From the NCBI RefSeq assembly GCF_000379465.1, contig NZ_KB905392.1, forward strand, positions 1 through 64,000: a stretch of DNA of 64,000 bases. The letters are read 5' to 3'. This stretch comes from Sciscionella marina DSM 45152. Its GTDB lineage: Bacteria; Actinomycetota; Actinomycetes; Mycobacteriales; Pseudonocardiaceae. The notes beneath the pieces were generated by a model. The model had not been told where the DNA came from, did not search any database, and saw only the letters and a program-made list of their open reading frames with translations. Positions 17,867 through 28,738 of this stretch are shown here, piece by piece. A program made the position numbers and the translations under genes. Position 1 is the stretch's first letter. Every line of letters begins with the position of its first letter.

Positions 17867-19059
17867 GATTCCAGAACCTCCACGCCGGGAAGGGTCTTGC
17901 CCTCCAGGTATTCGAGCGATGCTCCACCACCGGTGGAGATGTGGCCGAATCCGTCCTCCCCGATGCCGAGCAGCCGCACCGCCGCCGCGGAGTCACCGCC
18001 GCCGACCACGGAGAACGCGGAGGAATCCGCGATGGCCTGCGCGACCTCCCTGGTGCCCGAGGCGAACGGGGCGAGCTCGAACACGCCCATCGGGCCGTTC
18101 CAGAACACCGTGCGCGCCCCTGCCAGCACCTCGGCGAACCGCCGGACGCTCTCCGGCCCGATGTCCAGGCCCTTGAGCTCGGCGGGAATCTCGGTCGCGG
18201 GAACCGTGCTGGTCTCGGCGTCCGCGGCGATATCCGCGGAGGCGACCACATCGCCCGGCAGGACAAGCTTGTCCCCCGCCTCGGCGAGCAGCCGTGCGCA
18301 GGTGTCGATCATGTCCTTTTCGAGCAGCGAACCGCCGACCTGGTGGCCCTGCGCGGCGAGGAAGGTGAAGCACATTCCGCCGCCGACGAGCAGCCGGTCC
18401 ACCTTCGGCAGGAGGGCCTCGATCACGGCGAGCTTGTCGGACACCTTGGAACCGCCGAGCACCACCACATAAGGGCGCTCGGGTTCCCCGGTGAGCGCGC
18501 GCAGCACCTCCACCTCGGCGAGCACCAGCCCGCCCGCGTATGCGGGCAGCCGGGTCGCCAGGTCGAACACCGAGGCCTGCTTGCGGTGCACCACACCGAA
18601 CCCGTCCGAGACGAAGGCGCCGTCCGCCCCGGCGAGCGCGGCGAGTTCCCCGGCCAGCTGGGCCCGTTCGGCGTCGTCCTTGCTGGTCTCCCGCGGATCG
18701 AAGCGGACGTTCTCCAGCAGGGCGACCGAGCCCTCGCCGAGCCCGGCCACGACCTCCCGTGCGGAGGCCCCGGCCACATCACCGGCGAGCGCGACATCCG
18801 CACCGAGCAGCTCACCGAGCCGCGCGGCGACCGGCGCCAGAGAGAACGCCGGATCGGGCGCACCTTTCGGCCTGCCGAGGTGGGCGAGCAGCACGACCTT
18901 CGCACCGGCCTCGGTGAGTTTGCGGATCGTGGGCAGCGAGGCACGCACCCGGCCGTCGTCGGTGATGTCAGTACCGTCGAGCGGGACGTTGAGGTCGGCG
19001 CGGACGAGTACCACCCGTCCGCGCACCCCTTCGGCGAGCAGATCGTCGAGCGTCTTCAC
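17863..19059 (-). CDS. pgk: Phosphoglycerate kinase
   Basis: A 398-residue two-domain glycolytic kinase. [13 protein letters not shown] near the N-terminus, [10 protein letters not shown] and the nucleotide loop [10 protein letters not shown] are intact. The GTG at 19059 (reading V-K-T-L-D-D-L) gives the usual length and follows a GGAGAGAG sequence; the frame continues upstream but is unlike the family. It is 19 bp after gap. The stop is shared with the bridging mini-ORF. Confidence 0.97.
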   Translation of the reverse strand: MKTLDDLLAEGVRGRVVLVRADLNVPLDGTDITDDGRVRASLPTIRKLTEAGAKVVLLAHLGRPKGAPDPAFSLAPVAARLGELLGADVALAGDVAGASAREVVAGLGEGSVALLENVRFDPRETSKDDAERAQLAGELAALAGADGAFVSDGFGVVHRKQASVFDLATRLPAYAGGLVLAEVEVLRALTGEPERPYVVVLGGSKVSDKLAVIEALLPKVDRLLVGGGMCFTFLAAQGHQVGGSLLEKDMIDTCARLLAEAGDKLVLPGDVVASADIAADAETSTVPATEIPAELKGLDIGPESVRRFAEVLAGARTVFWNGPMGVFELAPFASGTREVAQAIADSSAFSVVGGGDSAAAVRLLGIGEDGFGHISTGGGASLEYLEGKTLPGVEVLES

Positions 19060-19078
19060 TGACTCTCTCCAGTGCCGG

Positions 19079-20119
<1,041 letters not shown>

Positions 20120-20138
20120 TCACCCTATCGGACCCGCT

Positions 20139-21125
20139 TCAGACCTCGGCTTCGAGCATCTCCTGGGTGACCGCGGACTCGGTGTCCGGGATGCCCAGCT
20201 CGCCGGCCCGTTTGTCGGCCATGGCGAGCAACCGCCGGATCCGCCCGGCGACCGCGTCCTTGGTCATCGGTGGTTCGGAGAGCTGGCCGAGCTCCTCGAG
20301 GGAGGCCTGCCGGTTGGACAGGCGCAGACTTCCCGCGTGCTGCAGGTGTTCCGGGGCGCCCTCCCCGAGGATCTCCAGCGCACGCTGCACCCGGGCGGCC
20401 GAGGCGACCGCGGCGCGGGCGGAACGGCGCAGATTCGCGTCGTCGAAGTTGGCCAGCCGGTTCGCGGTGGCGCGCACCTCCCGGCGCATCCGGCGTTCCT
20501 CCCAGGCCAGCACGCTGGTGTGCGCGCCGAGCCGGGTCAGCAGGGCACCGATCGCGTCCCCGTCCCTGATCACCACCCGGTCCGCGCCCCGCACCTCACG
20601 CGATTTCGCCTGGATACCGAGCCGCCGGGCGGCACCGACGAGCGCGAGCGCGGCCTCCGGTCCCGGGCAGGTCACCTCCAGCGCCGAGGAGCGTCCCGGC
20701 TCGGTCAGCGAACCGTGCGCGAGGAAGGCACCACGCCAGGCGGCCTCCGCGTCGCACACCCCACCGGCCACGACCACCGCGGGCAACCCCCGGACCGGGC
20801 GACCGCGCTGGTCGAGCAGCCCGGTCTGGCGCGCGAGATCGTCTCCCCCGGACACCACCCGCACGACGTAGCGCGTCCCCTTGCGCAGTCCCCCCGAGGA
20901 GATGACGTGCACATCGGAGTGATGCCCGAACAGCTCGTGGATCTCCTTGCGCAGTCTGCGCGCCACCGATCCGGTGTCCACCTCCGCCTCGACGACCACT
21001 TTGCCGCCGACGATGTGCAGCCCTCCCGCGAACCGCAGCAGGGCGGCGACCTCCGCGCGACGACAGCAGCTCTTCTTGACGGTGAGCCTGCTCAGCTCAT
21101 CCTTGACCGCAGCGGTCATCGCCAC
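20139..21125 (-). CDS. whiA: DNA-binding protein WhiA
   Basis: A 328-residue sporulation/cell-division regulator with an N-terminal LAGLIDADG-like fold and a C-terminal helix-turn-helix ([10 protein letters not shown] ... [12 protein letters not shown]). The [13 protein letters not shown] and R-R-E-V-R-A-T-N-R-L-A-N-F-D-type blocks are typical. I chose the GTG at 21125 (V-A-M-T-A-A-V-K) because Streptomyces WhiA begins M-A-M-T-A-A-V-K and GGGAGG lies seven bases upstream; the ATG at 21119 is the alternative. Confidence 0.96.
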   Translation of the reverse strand: MAMTAAVKDELSRLTVKKSCCRRAEVAALLRFAGGLHIVGGKVVVEAEVDTGSVARRLRKEIHELFGHHSDVHVISSGGLRKGTRYVVRVVSGGDDLARQTGLLDQRGRPVRGLPAVVVAGGVCDAEAAWRGAFLAHGSLTEPGRSSALEVTCPGPEAALALVGAARRLGIQAKSREVRGADRVVIRDGDAIGALLTRLGAHTSVLAWEERRMRREVRATANRLANFDDANLRRSARAAVASAARVQRALEILGEGAPEHLQHAGSLRLSNRQASLEELGQLSEPPMTKDAVAGRIRRLLAMADKRAGELGIPDTESAVTQEMLEAEV

Positions 21126-21199
21126 TCGAACACCTCCCACATCGAAGCCATGTCCCACACACGGCAACCAAGCTACCTACGAGCCTGGAGCCCGTCCGG

Positions 21200-21376
21200 G
21201 AACCCCGTGTCCTGCTGCGCGGGGCCAGCGCGGCGCCTCGCGGCGAAGGCGCGCAATCACCATAGCTGCCGCTATGGCTCACTCCTCCGCCTTGCCGATC
21301 CTGGGCGCGGATCCCGTACGAAACATCCACGCCGACTCCCGCTCGCAACGGGCGAGAGCTCCCGGACGCACTCTGG
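21200..21376. repeat. Long palindromic repeat, copy A (between yvcK and whiA)
   Basis: About 177 bp that recur inverted at 22357-22536, on the other side of yvcK. The longest exact match is 62 bp (21236-21297), with another of 27 bp (GTGTCCTGCTGCGC onward). Inside is the hairpin CCATAG-CTGCCG-CTATGG (21260-21277). The repeat runs up to the yvcK stop codon. No gene is supported in it. Confidence 0.85.
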
Positions 21377-22315
21377 TCAGGGCTGCGTCGCCTTCCGGAT
21401 CGCGGAGGCGAGCGCGACCGGGTCGTGCCGCTCACCCGCACCGGCCCGGGCGACATCCGCCAGTTCCACGTGTGCGTCCAATGCCGTAGCCGCCGCCCTG
21501 AGCTCACCCGGCGCGTCGACCGCTCCAGTATCGGCCACCACCGCGTCGACGCGCAGCCGCGGTGCGTGCTCGTGCAGTACGTATAGGTGACGTTCCTGGC
21601 TGAATCCCGATGTTTCACCAGGTTGGGGGACCAGATTCACCACGACGACACGTTGGGCGGCGGTTTCCACGAGTGCGTCGTGCAGTTCCGGGACGAGCAG
21701 GTGCGGGAGCACGCTGGTGAACCAGGAGCCGGGGCCGAGCAGCACCAGGTCGGCCCCGAGCACCGCCTCGACCGCCTCCCGGCAGGCGACCGGCGGATGT
21801 TCGGGCCCGCCGTTGCCGTGCAGCCGGATCCGCTGCACCTTGCCCGGCGTGGTCGCGACGGCCACCTGTCCCCTGATCCGGCGCACCGCGCGCGGATCGG
21901 CGTCCAACCCGATCACGTCCGCCTCGATGTCCAGCGGGTTCACGCACATCGGCAGCACTCTGCCCCGGGCGCCGAACAGTCGCATCGTCTCGTCCAGCGC
22001 CCGCACCGGATCGGCGAGCACCTCGAGCATCCCGCCGAGCAGCATGTTGCCGACGGCGTGCCCGGCCAGCACCCCGTCCCCGCCGAAACGGTGCCCGAAC
22101 ACCTCGGCGAGCAGCGGATGATCGGCCCCGGCCAGCGCGGTGATCGCCTTGCGCAGATCCCCGGGCGGAAGCAGGTCGAGCTCGCGGCGCATGCGTCCCG
22201 AGGAGCCGCCGTCGTCGGCGACGGTGACCACCGCCGTGATGTCGTCGGTGAGCTCGCGCAGGGACGCGAGGGTGACCGAGAGGCCGTGGCCTCCGCCGAG
22301 TGCGACCGCCTTCAT
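21377..22315 (-). CDS. yvcK: YvcK/CofD-like gluconeogenesis factor
   Basis: A 312-residue protein of the UPF0052/CofD family, thought to bind UDP-sugars and to govern carbon flow and cell-wall metabolism. A-L-G-G-G-H-G-L at the N-terminus, V-T-V-A-D-D-G-G-S-S-G-R-M-R and the G-N-M-L-L-G-G motif are visible, with L-G-P-G-S-W-F-T-S-V-L-P-H. The ATG at 22315 has GGAAAGG five bases upstream; a GTG five codons earlier is less likely. The neighbours are rapZ and whiA as usual, but both intergenic gaps are enlarged by the long inverted repeat. Confidence 0.94.
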   Translation of the reverse strand: MKAVALGGGHGLSVTLASLRELTDDITAVVTVADDGGSSGRMRRELDLLPPGDLRKAITALAGADHPLLAEVFGHRFGGDGVLAGHAVGNMLLGGMLEVLADPVRALDETMRLFGARGRVLPMCVNPLDIEADVIGLDADPRAVRRIRGQVAVATTPGKVQRIRLHGNGGPEHPPVACREAVEAVLGADLVLLGPGSWFTSVLPHLLVPELHDALVETAAQRVVVVNLVPQPGETSGFSQERHLYVLHEHAPRLRVDAVVADTGAVDAPGELRAAATALDAHVELADVARAGAGERHDPVALASAIRKATQP

Positions 22316-22356
22316 ACCTGCCTTTCCCACCCGGTTACCGGGCGCTGGGGTTCAGT

Positions 22357-22536
22357 CCAGAGCGCGCCTGGGAGCTCCCGTCCGCCGTGAGCGGGAGTCG
22401 GCGTGGTGTTTTCGTACGGGACACTCGCGCCCGAGAGCGGCAAGGCGGAGGAGTGAGCCATAGCGGCAGCTATGGTGATTGCGCGCCTTCGCCGCGAGGT
22501 TCCGCGCTGGCCCCGCGCAGCAGGACACGGAGCTCC
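22357..22536. repeat. Long palindromic repeat, copy B (between rapZ and yvcK, inverted)
   Basis: About 180 bp, the inverted partner of 21200-21376, roughly nine bases in ten identical by eye. It preserves the CCATAG/CTATGG hairpin and adds a perfect CTCCCG/CGGGAG stem near one end. An 80-codon minus-strand frame (GTG at 22554) runs through it and ends on an ATGA shared with the yvcK start; I do not count it as a gene. Confidence 0.85.
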
Positions 22537-22570
22537 CCGGGGGTGCTCCCACACTCACTCCCGGCCACAC

Positions 22571-23470
22571 TCACTCCCGGCCGAGATCGCGGTGCACCAC
22601 CTTGACCGACATGTTGTCCTCGCTGGCCAGTTGCCTCGCCAGTTCCTCGGCCATCGCCACGCTGCGGTGCTTTCCCCCGGTGCAGCCGATCGCGATGGTC
22701 AGGTATCGCTTGCCCTCCCTCCGGTAGCCCGCGCCGACCAGGGTGAGCAGCTGGTGGTAAGTGCGCAGGAACTCGGTCGCGCCCTCCTGGGAGAGCACGT
22801 AGTTGCTCACCTGCTCGTCGAGTCCGGTGAACTCACGCAGCTCCGGGATCCAGAACGGGTTCGGCAGGAAGCGCATGTCCATCACCAGGTCCGCGTCCAG
22901 CGGGAGACCGTACTTGTAGCCGAAGGACAGCACCGTGACCCTGGTGCGCATGGTGGCCTCGGAGCCGAACGCGTCCTCGATCTTGCCGCGCAGATCGTGC
23001 ACCGAAAGGGCGGTCGTGTCCAGCACGAGATCCGCGTCCTGGCGCAGCGGCCGCAGCACCTCGCGTTCGCTGGCGATCCCGTCCGCGAGCCGTCCCCCGC
23101 CCTGCAGCGGGTGCTCGCGGCGGACCTGTTCGAAGCGCCGCACCAATGCCTCGTCGGAGGCTTCGAGGAACAGGATGCGCGGCTTGAACCCCTGCGCGTC
23201 CAGTTCCTTGATCACGCTGGCCAGGTCGTCGGTGAACGCTCTGGAACGCACATCCATGACCACGGCGATCCGGGTCACCGCGCCGCGGGCGCGCACACCG
23301 AGCTCCACCATGGTGGCGATCAGTTCCGGTGGCAGGTTGTCCACTACGAACCAGCCCAGATCCTCCAGGCATTTGGCCGCGGTACTGCGGCCCGCCCCGG
23401 AGAGCCCGGTCACCACGGCGACTTCGATGCCGGTGCGGTCACCCTTCTCGGTCATTGCTGCCTCGGTCAT
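22571..23470 (-). CDS. rapZ: RNase adapter RapZ / nucleotide-binding protein YvcJ family
   Basis: A 299-residue P-loop protein: [11 protein letters not shown] (20-30), D-N-L-P-P-E-L, and the conserved C-terminal [17 protein letters not shown] and [11 protein letters not shown]. It binds nucleotides and, in other bacteria, small RNAs controlling amino-sugar synthesis. The start at 23470 lies inside the end of uvrC (32-bp overlap); a second Met five codons later is possible. The uvrC-rapZ-yvcK-whiA order is conserved in actinobacteria. Confidence 0.95.
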   Translation of the reverse strand: MTEAAMTEKGDRTGIEVAVVTGLSGAGRSTAAKCLEDLGWFVVDNLPPELIATMVELGVRARGAVTRIAVVMDVRSRAFTDDLASVIKELDAQGFKPRILFLEASDEALVRRFEQVRREHPLQGGGRLADGIASEREVLRPLRQDADLVLDTTALSVHDLRGKIEDAFGSEATMRTRVTVLSFGYKYGLPLDADLVMDMRFLPNPFWIPELREFTGLDEQVSNYVLSQEGATEFLRTYHQLLTLVGAGYRREGKRYLTIAIGCTGGKHRSVAMAEELARQLASEDNMSVKVVHRDLGRE

Positions 23471-25451
23471 TTTTGTTCTCCCCGCTCTCGCCTTCCCCGT
23501 TTCCGCCGCGCAGGGCCGTGTGCACGGTCTGCGCGGTGTGTCGCCCGATACCTTGCACCGCGCCGATCTCTTCGACGCTGGCGGCCTTGAGTTTCTTCAC
23601 CGAACCGAAGTGCTTGAGCAGGGCCGTCTTGCGAGTCTGGCCCAGTCCGGCGATGGAATCCAGGGCGGAAGTGGTCATCCGCTTGCCACGTTTCTGCCGG
23701 TGGTAGGCGATCGCGAACCGGTGCGCCTCGTCCCGCACCCGCTGCAGCAGGTAGAGCGCCTCGCTGGTGCGCGGCAGGATCGCCGGGTCCTCCTCGCCGG
23801 GCAGCCACACCTCTTCGAGCCGCTTCGCCAGGCCGATCACCGCGACCTCGGTGATGCCGAGCTCGGCAAGCACATCGGAGGCAGCGGCCACCTGCGGGGC
23901 TCCGCCGTCGACCACGTACAGGTTCGGGGCGTAGGCGAACTTGCGCGGCCTGCCCGTCTCCGGATCGATCCCGGCGGGCAGGTTCTCGTTCTCGTCCGCC
24001 GCCTGCTCCTGTTCGGCCTGGTAACGGGCGAACCGGCGGCGGGTGACCTCCGCGATCGAGCCGACATCGCCCTGCTCGGCGCCCTCCCGGACGGCGAACC
24101 GCCGGTACTCGGACTTGCGGGCCAGCCCGTCCTCGAACACGACGAGCGAGGCGACCACATCGCTGCCCTGCACGTGCGAGACGTCCACGCACTCGATACG
24201 CAGCGGTGCCTCATCCAGCGCGAGCGCCTCCTGCAGCTCGGACAGCGCGGCCGAACGCGCGCTCAGGTCACCCGCGCGGCGCAGTTTGTGCTGGGTGAAC
24301 GCTTCCTTGGCGTTGCGTTCCACGGTCTCGGCGAGGGTTCGCTTGTCCCCGCGCTGGGCCACCCGCAACCGCACCTTGGCCGCGCGGTTCTCGTGCGCGC
24401 TGCGCAGCCCGGAAAGCCATTCGGTCATCGCCTCGTGCTCCGGGGGCAGTTCGGGAACGAGCACCTCGCGCGGGACCGGGCTGCCCCCGACGTCCGCCTG
24501 GGCGTCGAGATCGGCCTGGTCGCCGTAGAACTGGGAGAGGAAGTGTTCGACCAGCTCGGGCAGGCCCTGCTGTTCCACGATGTCGATCACCCAGCCACGC
24601 TGCCCGCGCACCCGTCCGCCGCGTACGTGGAACACCTGCACGGCGGCCTGCAGCTCATCGGTGGCGAAGCCGACCACATCGGCATCGGTGCCGTCGCCGA
24701 GCACCACGGCCTGTTTCTCCACCGCCCTGCGCAGCGCGGCGACATCGTCCCGCAACCGGGCGGCGCGCTCGAACTCGAGCTCCGCGGAGGCCTCCTGCAT
24801 CTGCTTCTCGAGCCTGCGCACCATCGCGTCCGTCTTCCCGGCGAGGAAATCGCAGAACTCCTCCACGATCGCGCGGTGTTCCGCGGCGTCCACCCGCCCG
24901 ACGCACGGGGCCGAGCACTTGTCGATGTACCCGAGCAGGCAGGGGCGGCCCATCTGGCCGTGCCGTTTGAACACCCCGGGCGAGCAGGTGCGCGCCGGGA
25001 ACACGCGCAGCAACATGTCCAGGGTCTCCCGGATCGCCCAGGCGTGCGAGTACGGCCCGAAGTAACGCACGCCCTTGCGCCGGGGACCGCGGTAGACGTG
25101 CAACCGCGGGTATTCCTCGTGCAGGCTGACCGCGAGCACCGGATAGGTCTTGTCGTCCCGGTAGCGGACGTTGAACCGCGGGTCGAACTCCTTGATCCAG
25201 TTGTACTCCAGCTGCAGCGCCTCGACCTCGGTGCCGACCACGGTCCACTCGACGGCGGCCGCGGTGGTGACCATCTGGTAGGTGCGCGGATGCAGCGCGG
25301 CCGGATCGGCGAAGTAGGAGTTCAGCCGTTGCCGCAGGGATTTCGCCTTGCCGACGTAGATGACTCGCCCGGTGTCGTCGCGGAACTTGTAGACGCCGGG
25401 GGACTCGGGAATCGTGCCCGTCGCCGGGCGGTACGTCGAAGGGTCGGCCAC
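23439..25451 (-). CDS. uvrC: UvrABC excinuclease subunit C
   Basis: A 670-residue repair nuclease. It has an N-terminal GIY-YIG domain (S-P-G-V-Y-K-F-R-D ... [12 protein letters not shown]) for the 3' cut, a UVR motif near residues 205-235, a central RNase H-like domain ([17 protein letters not shown]) for the 5' cut, and C-terminal helix-hairpin-helix pairs ([18 protein letters not shown]). It starts at GTG. It is the first gene of the minus-strand series that runs to rbpA. Confidence 0.97.
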   Translation of the reverse strand: MADPSTYRPATGTIPESPGVYKFRDDTGRVIYVGKAKSLRQRLNSYFADPAALHPRTYQMVTTAAAVEWTVVGTEVEALQLEYNWIKEFDPRFNVRYRDDKTYPVLAVSLHEEYPRLHVYRGPRRKGVRYFGPYSHAWAIRETLDMLLRVFPARTCSPGVFKRHGQMGRPCLLGYIDKCSAPCVGRVDAAEHRAIVEEFCDFLAGKTDAMVRRLEKQMQEASAELEFERAARLRDDVAALRRAVEKQAVVLGDGTDADVVGFATDELQAAVQVFHVRGGRVRGQRGWVIDIVEQQGLPELVEHFLSQFYGDQADLDAQADVGGSPVPREVLVPELPPEHEAMTEWLSGLRSAHENRAAKVRLRVAQRGDKRTLAETVERNAKEAFTQHKLRRAGDLSARSAALSELQEALALDEAPLRIECVDVSHVQGSDVVASLVVFEDGLARKSEYRRFAVREGAEQGDVGSIAEVTRRRFARYQAEQEQAADENENLPAGIDPETGRPRKFAYAPNLYVVDGGAPQVAAASDVLAELGITEVAVIGLAKRLEEVWLPGEEDPAILPRTSEALYLLQRVRDEAHRFAIAYHRQKRGKRMTTSALDSIAGLGQTRKTALLKHFGSVKKLKAASVEEIGAVQGIGRHTAQTVHTALRGGNGEGESGENKNDRGSNDREG

Positions 25452-25460
25452 ATCCCAAGC

Positions 25461-26216
25461 CTAGGCACTCCCACCGACGGAAATGTGGAGAACCCCGGCG
25501 GGCACGCCCTCGGCCAGCTCGGTGGCCAGTGCCCGCACCCGCTCGCGGGCCGCGGCAGAGGACCGCGTGGCCTGTTCGGTGCACCCGGCGAGCGTGGGGA
25601 TGTCGCCCGCCCTGGTCAGTTCCGCGGCCACCACGTGTATCCGGTCCGCGCGCACCCCGAGCTTGCCGAAGTGCGCCCGCAGGTACGGCTCCTGGAAATC
25701 GCAGTGCTCGCGCGGGGAACCCGGCCCGTATCGCCCGCCGCGCGCCAGTACGGCTACCACGGTGGTGTGCGCGAGCAGGTCCGCCCCGGTCACCGGATCG
25801 GTGAAGATTCCGGGAAAACCGACCCGGTCGATCCACGCCTTCAGCGAGGCGGGCACCGAGAAGTTGTACATCGGCACCCCGAGCAGCAGTACCCGGGCGG
25901 CGCGCAGCTCGGCGACCAGCGGCCGGGTCTGTGCCCATTCCCGCCGCTCGGCACCGGATTCGCAGTACCCGGGCACATCCGCGGCGGCCACGACACCCGA
26001 TCGTTCGACCCGCATCCCGAGGGCGCAGTAGGCGGGCCCGATCAGCGGGACGGGCTCGGCGGCCAGGTCCCGGTAGCGGTACCCGCCCGCGCCACCCGCG
26101 TCCCGCCAGGTCCGCGCGAACATTCCGGCGAGCCGTTTGCTCACCGAATCCGCGGCATGGCTGGCATCCAGATGCAGCAGGCCGGGCGTTCGCTGTTCGG
26201 TTAGGGTTTCGGTCAT
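25461..26216 (-). CDS. FMN-dependent NADH-azoreductase-like flavodoxin-fold protein
   Basis: A 251-residue flavodoxin-like NAD(P)H reductase. The FMN-binding turn is seen in P-M-Y-N-F-S-V-P-A-S-L-K-A-W-I-D-R-V, with V-L-A-R-G-G-R-Y after it. The N-terminal H-L-D-A-S-H-A-A-D-S-V-S replaces the usual S-P-R-x-x-x-S-x-S phosphate loop. The ATG at 26216 was chosen over a long upstream frame. It is divergent from an ECF sigma factor across 78 bp, so it may be that factor's target. A quinone substrate is the family default. Confidence 0.85.
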   Translation of the reverse strand: MTETLTEQRTPGLLHLDASHAADSVSKRLAGMFARTWRDAGGAGGYRYRDLAAEPVPLIGPAYCALGMRVERSGVVAAADVPGYCESGAERREWAQTRPLVAELRAARVLLLGVPMYNFSVPASLKAWIDRVGFPGIFTDPVTGADLLAHTTVVAVLARGGRYGPGSPREHCDFQEPYLRAHFGKLGVRADRIHVVAAELTRAGDIPTLAGCTEQATRSSAAARERVRALATELAEGVPAGVLHISVGGSA

Positions 26217-26294
26217 CGGGTCTGTCTCCCTCGATCGGTTCTCGTCCTTCGCGCTCTCGATGGACCGACGGAACACGGCGAGGAAAGGTGACCG

Positions 26295-27143
26295 ATGACG
26301 AACACGGAGGACTTCGAGGCGCACCGGAACGGGCTCATCGGGCTCGCGTACCGCATGCTCGGTTCGCGTGCCGAGGCCGAGGACGCGGTGCAGGATGCGT
26401 GGCTGCGGCTGCATCGCGCCGGGGAGGTGCAGAACCTTCCCGCCTGGCTGCACACGGTCGTCTCCCGGATCTGTCTGGACACGCTCCGCACCCGGGCCGC
26501 GCGCCGGGAGGACCCGTGGCCGGAGGCGGAACCGGAGGACGGTGCGGGACCCGAGGAGGACGCGGTGCTCGCCGATTCGGTCGGCCGCGCCCTGCTCGTG
26601 GTGCTGGACCGGCTCGGTCCCGCGGAGCGGATCGCCTTCGTGCTGCACGACTTGTTCGCGGTGCCGTTCGATCAGATCGCCACCGTGCTGGACCGCTCGA
26701 CCGTGGCGGCGAAGAAGCTCGCCAGCCGGGCCCGCGCCCGGGTACGCGGAACCCCGGAGCACTCCCCCGCGGAACTGCGCGAGCAGCGCACCGTGGTCGA
26801 GGCGTTCCTCGCCGCGGCGCGGGACGGCGATCTGCGGCGGCTGCTCACCGTGCTCGCCCCGGAGGTGGTTCGCACCGCCGATCCGGTGGCACTGCCCCCG
26901 GGCATCCCGGCCGAGCTGCGTGGCGCACGGGCGGTCGCCGAGCAGACCGTGCTGCTCTCCGCGCGTTCCCGGTTCGCCGTGCTCGCGCTCGTGGACGGGG
27001 CGGTCGGTCTCGTGCTCGCCCCCTACGGCCGGCTCCGGCTGGCCATCCGGGTGCAGGTGCACGACAGCCTGGTGACCCGGTACGAGGTGCTCGCCGATCC
27101 GGGCCGGCTCCGTGCGACCGAGTTCGGGGTGCTCGAGGACTGA
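26295..27143 (+). CDS. ECF RNA polymerase sigma factor, SigJ/ECF41-like with C-terminal SnoaL-like domain
   Basis: A 282-residue protein. Sigma region 2 is G-L-I-G-L-A-Y-R-M-L-G-S-R-A-E-A-E-D-A-V-Q-D-A-W-L-R and sigma region 4 is around V-P-F-D-Q-I-A-T-V-L-D-R-S. A 110-residue C-terminal extension of the SnoaL/NTF2 type follows, as in ECF41 factors, where it controls activity in place of an anti-sigma factor. The linker carries P-W-P-E-A-E-P and the tail D-P-G-R-L-R, resembling conserved ECF41 motifs. No anti-sigma gene is nearby. GAGGAAAGG precedes the ATG. Confidence 0.9.
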   Translation: MTNTEDFEAHRNGLIGLAYRMLGSRAEAEDAVQDAWLRLHRAGEVQNLPAWLHTVVSRICLDTLRTRAARREDPWPEAEPEDGAGPEEDAVLADSVGRALLVVLDRLGPAERIAFVLHDLFAVPFDQIATVLDRSTVAAKKLASRARARVRGTPEHSPAELREQRTVVEAFLAAARDGDLRRLLTVLAPEVVRTADPVALPPGIPAELRGARAVAEQTVLLSARSRFAVLALVDGAVGLVLAPYGRLRLAIRVQVHDSLVTRYEVLADPGRLRATEFGVLED

Positions 27144-27208
27144 GGCCGGCGGTCACCCGGTGTGAACGGCCGTTTGGCCGACGTCAGCCTGTTGCGTAGA
27201 TCACTAAT

Positions 27209-28588
27209 GTGGCGCCTGTGATATCCACAGTCGATGGTCGCCTGCGGGTACGGGGTGGCCGTGCGTTCTATTTCTTCGGCGCGCTCGGGGCGGTGCTCTA
27301 CGGGTACGACACCGGGGTCATCGGTGGCGCGATGCTGTTCCTCAAACCCGAATGGCATCTCTCCCCCACCGAGGAAGCGCTGATCACCAGCATGATCCTG
27401 GCCGGGGCGATGATCGGTTCGCTCACCGGTGGCCCGCTCGCCGACCGCTACGGACGGCGCGCGGTGGTGCTCGGCTGCTCGGTGGTGTTCGTGCTCGGTT
27501 CACTCGGCGCCGCGTTCGCCCCGGAGGTGGCGAGCCTGATCGCCGCGCGCACCGTGCTCGGTCTCGCCGTGGGCGGTGCCGCCGTGCTCGTCCCGCTGTA
27601 TCTCGCCGAGATGGCGCCGACCCGGATCCGCGGTGCGGTGGCCTCGCTGAACCAGACCCTGATCATCATCGGACTCGGGGTCGCCTCGCTGATCAACTTC
27701 CTGCTGCGGGACATCGCGGACTGGCGGCTGGCGTTCGGGCTCGGCGCGGTGCCCGCACTGGTGATGCTGCTCGGTATCGGGTTCATGCCGGAGACCCCGC
27801 GCTGGCTGGTGCGCAAGGGCCGCACCGCGGACGCCTCGACCGTCCTGCGAGTCACCCGCACCGAGGCGGAAGCGGAGACCGAGCTCACCGAGATCGAACA
27901 GGTGGAGCGCTCCGGGACGGCGAAGGCCGGACTGCGCACGATCCTGTCCACCGCATGGATCCGGCGGCTGCTGCTGCTCGGTGTCGCGCTCGCGGTCGGC
28001 CAGCAGATCGGCGGCATCAACACGCTCGTCTACTACACGCCGACCATCCTCACCACGATCGGCCTGGACAAATCCGACTCGCTGCTTTTCGGGGTGCTCA
28101 ACACGGTGCCCAACCTGATCGCGGTGTCCATCGCGATCTGGATCGTGGACAAGGTCGGCAGGCGCCCGCTACTGCTCTACGGATCGCTGTTCCTGTGTAT
28201 CGGCATGGCCTGCATGGGGATTCCACAGCTGTTCGCGGTCTCGCACGGAGTGCAGAACGGCCTCGCCATCGGCGGCAACGTGCTGTTCACCGTGACCTTC
28301 TCGCTCACCTGGGGGCCGGTGCTGTGGGTGCTGCTCTCCGAGATCTTCCCGCTCGCCGCGCGCGGCACCGCGATGGGCATCGCCACGGTGGCCAACTGGG
28401 TGTTCAACTTCGGCGTCACGATCAGCCTGCCGATCATCATCGCCGCGTGGGGAACCGGCCCGGTGTTCACCATGTACGCCGCGCTGAACCTGCTCGTGCT
28501 CGGGTTCATCGGCTTGTTCCTGAGCGAGACCCGTGGGCGCAGTCTCGAACAGCTCGAGACCGATGCACGGAAGGAGGCCGCCACGTGA
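27209..28588 (+). CDS. Sugar porter family MFS transporter
   Basis: A 459-residue, 12-helix sugar/proton symporter. Sugar-porter signatures are D-R-Y-G-R-R after helix 2, P-E-T-P-R-W-L after helix 6, G-Q-Q-I-G-G-I-N in helix 7, D-K-V-G-R-R-P-L and a final S-E-T-R-G-R-S-L. The GTG at 27209 fits; a second GTG three codons later is possible, and there is little leader, so the mRNA may be near leaderless. Its stop (GTGA, 28585-28588) is shared with the first of two mini-ORFs that lead into a GH172 gene, linking import to glycoside cleavage. Confidence 0.94.
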   Translation: MAPVISTVDGRLRVRGGRAFYFFGALGAVLYGYDTGVIGGAMLFLKPEWHLSPTEEALITSMILAGAMIGSLTGGPLADRYGRRAVVLGCSVVFVLGSLGAAFAPEVASLIAARTVLGLAVGGAAVLVPLYLAEMAPTRIRGAVASLNQTLIIIGLGVASLINFLLRDIADWRLAFGLGAVPALVMLLGIGFMPETPRWLVRKGRTADASTVLRVTRTEAEAETELTEIEQVERSGTAKAGLRTILSTAWIRRLLLLGVALAVGQQIGGINTLVYYTPTILTTIGLDKSDSLLFGVLNTVPNLIAVSIAIWIVDKVGRRPLLLYGSLFLCIGMACMGIPQLFAVSHGVQNGLAIGGNVLFTVTFSLTWGPVLWVLLSEIFPLAARGTAMGIATVANWVFNFGVTISLPIIIAAWGTGPVFTMYAALNLLVLGFIGLFLSETRGRSLEQLETDARKEAAT

Positions 28589-28665
28589 CCGAGCTTGCGA
28601 GGTCACCGATGGATACAGCACCGCCGGTCGCGGGGCCGACGAGCGCCAGCGAGGAGGGCCCGTGA
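28585..28665 (+). CDS. Bridging mini-ORF 1 of the porter-GH172 junction (26 residues)
   Basis: It starts on GTG overlapping the porter stop (GTGA) and ends on a TGA overlapping the GTG of the second mini-ORF. The peptide begins MTELARSPMDTAP and ends SASEEGP. GGAAGGAGG lies just upstream of its GTG. The shared residues with the mini-ORF before pgi (M-T-x-L-A-R-S and A-P) use different codons throughout. No known domain. Confidence 0.5.
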   Translation: MTELARSPMDTAPPVAGPTSASEEGP

Positions 28666-28738
28666 CCGAGCTTGCGAGGTCACCATTGGATACAGCACCG
28701 CCGGTCGCGGGGCCGACGAGCGCCAGCGAGGAGGGCCC
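28585..28738 (+). repeat. Tandem duplication of a 77-bp unit between sugar porter and GH172 genes
   Basis: Units 28585-28661 and 28662-28738 differ at only two bases. Each begins with the dyad GTGACC...GGTCAC and ends with GAGGAGGGCCC, a ribosome binding site for the GTG that follows. The unit length is 81 minus the 4-base GTGA overlap, so each unit is exactly one mini-ORF. Confidence 0.95.

Noticed and set aside
22312-22554. An 80-codon minus-strand frame ending on the yvcK start (ATGA)
   Set aside because: Most of it is the dispersed repeat copy B, the same frame in copy A lies antisense to the operon, and its start has no link to the rapZ stop. The terminal overlap is probably chance.
22935-26204. 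A plus-strand open frame of over 1,000 codons opposite rapZ, uvrC and the azoreductase
   Set aside because: It is the antisense shadow of clear minus-strand genes; in GC-rich DNA such frames stay open by codon bias, and its sequence has no recognisable domain.
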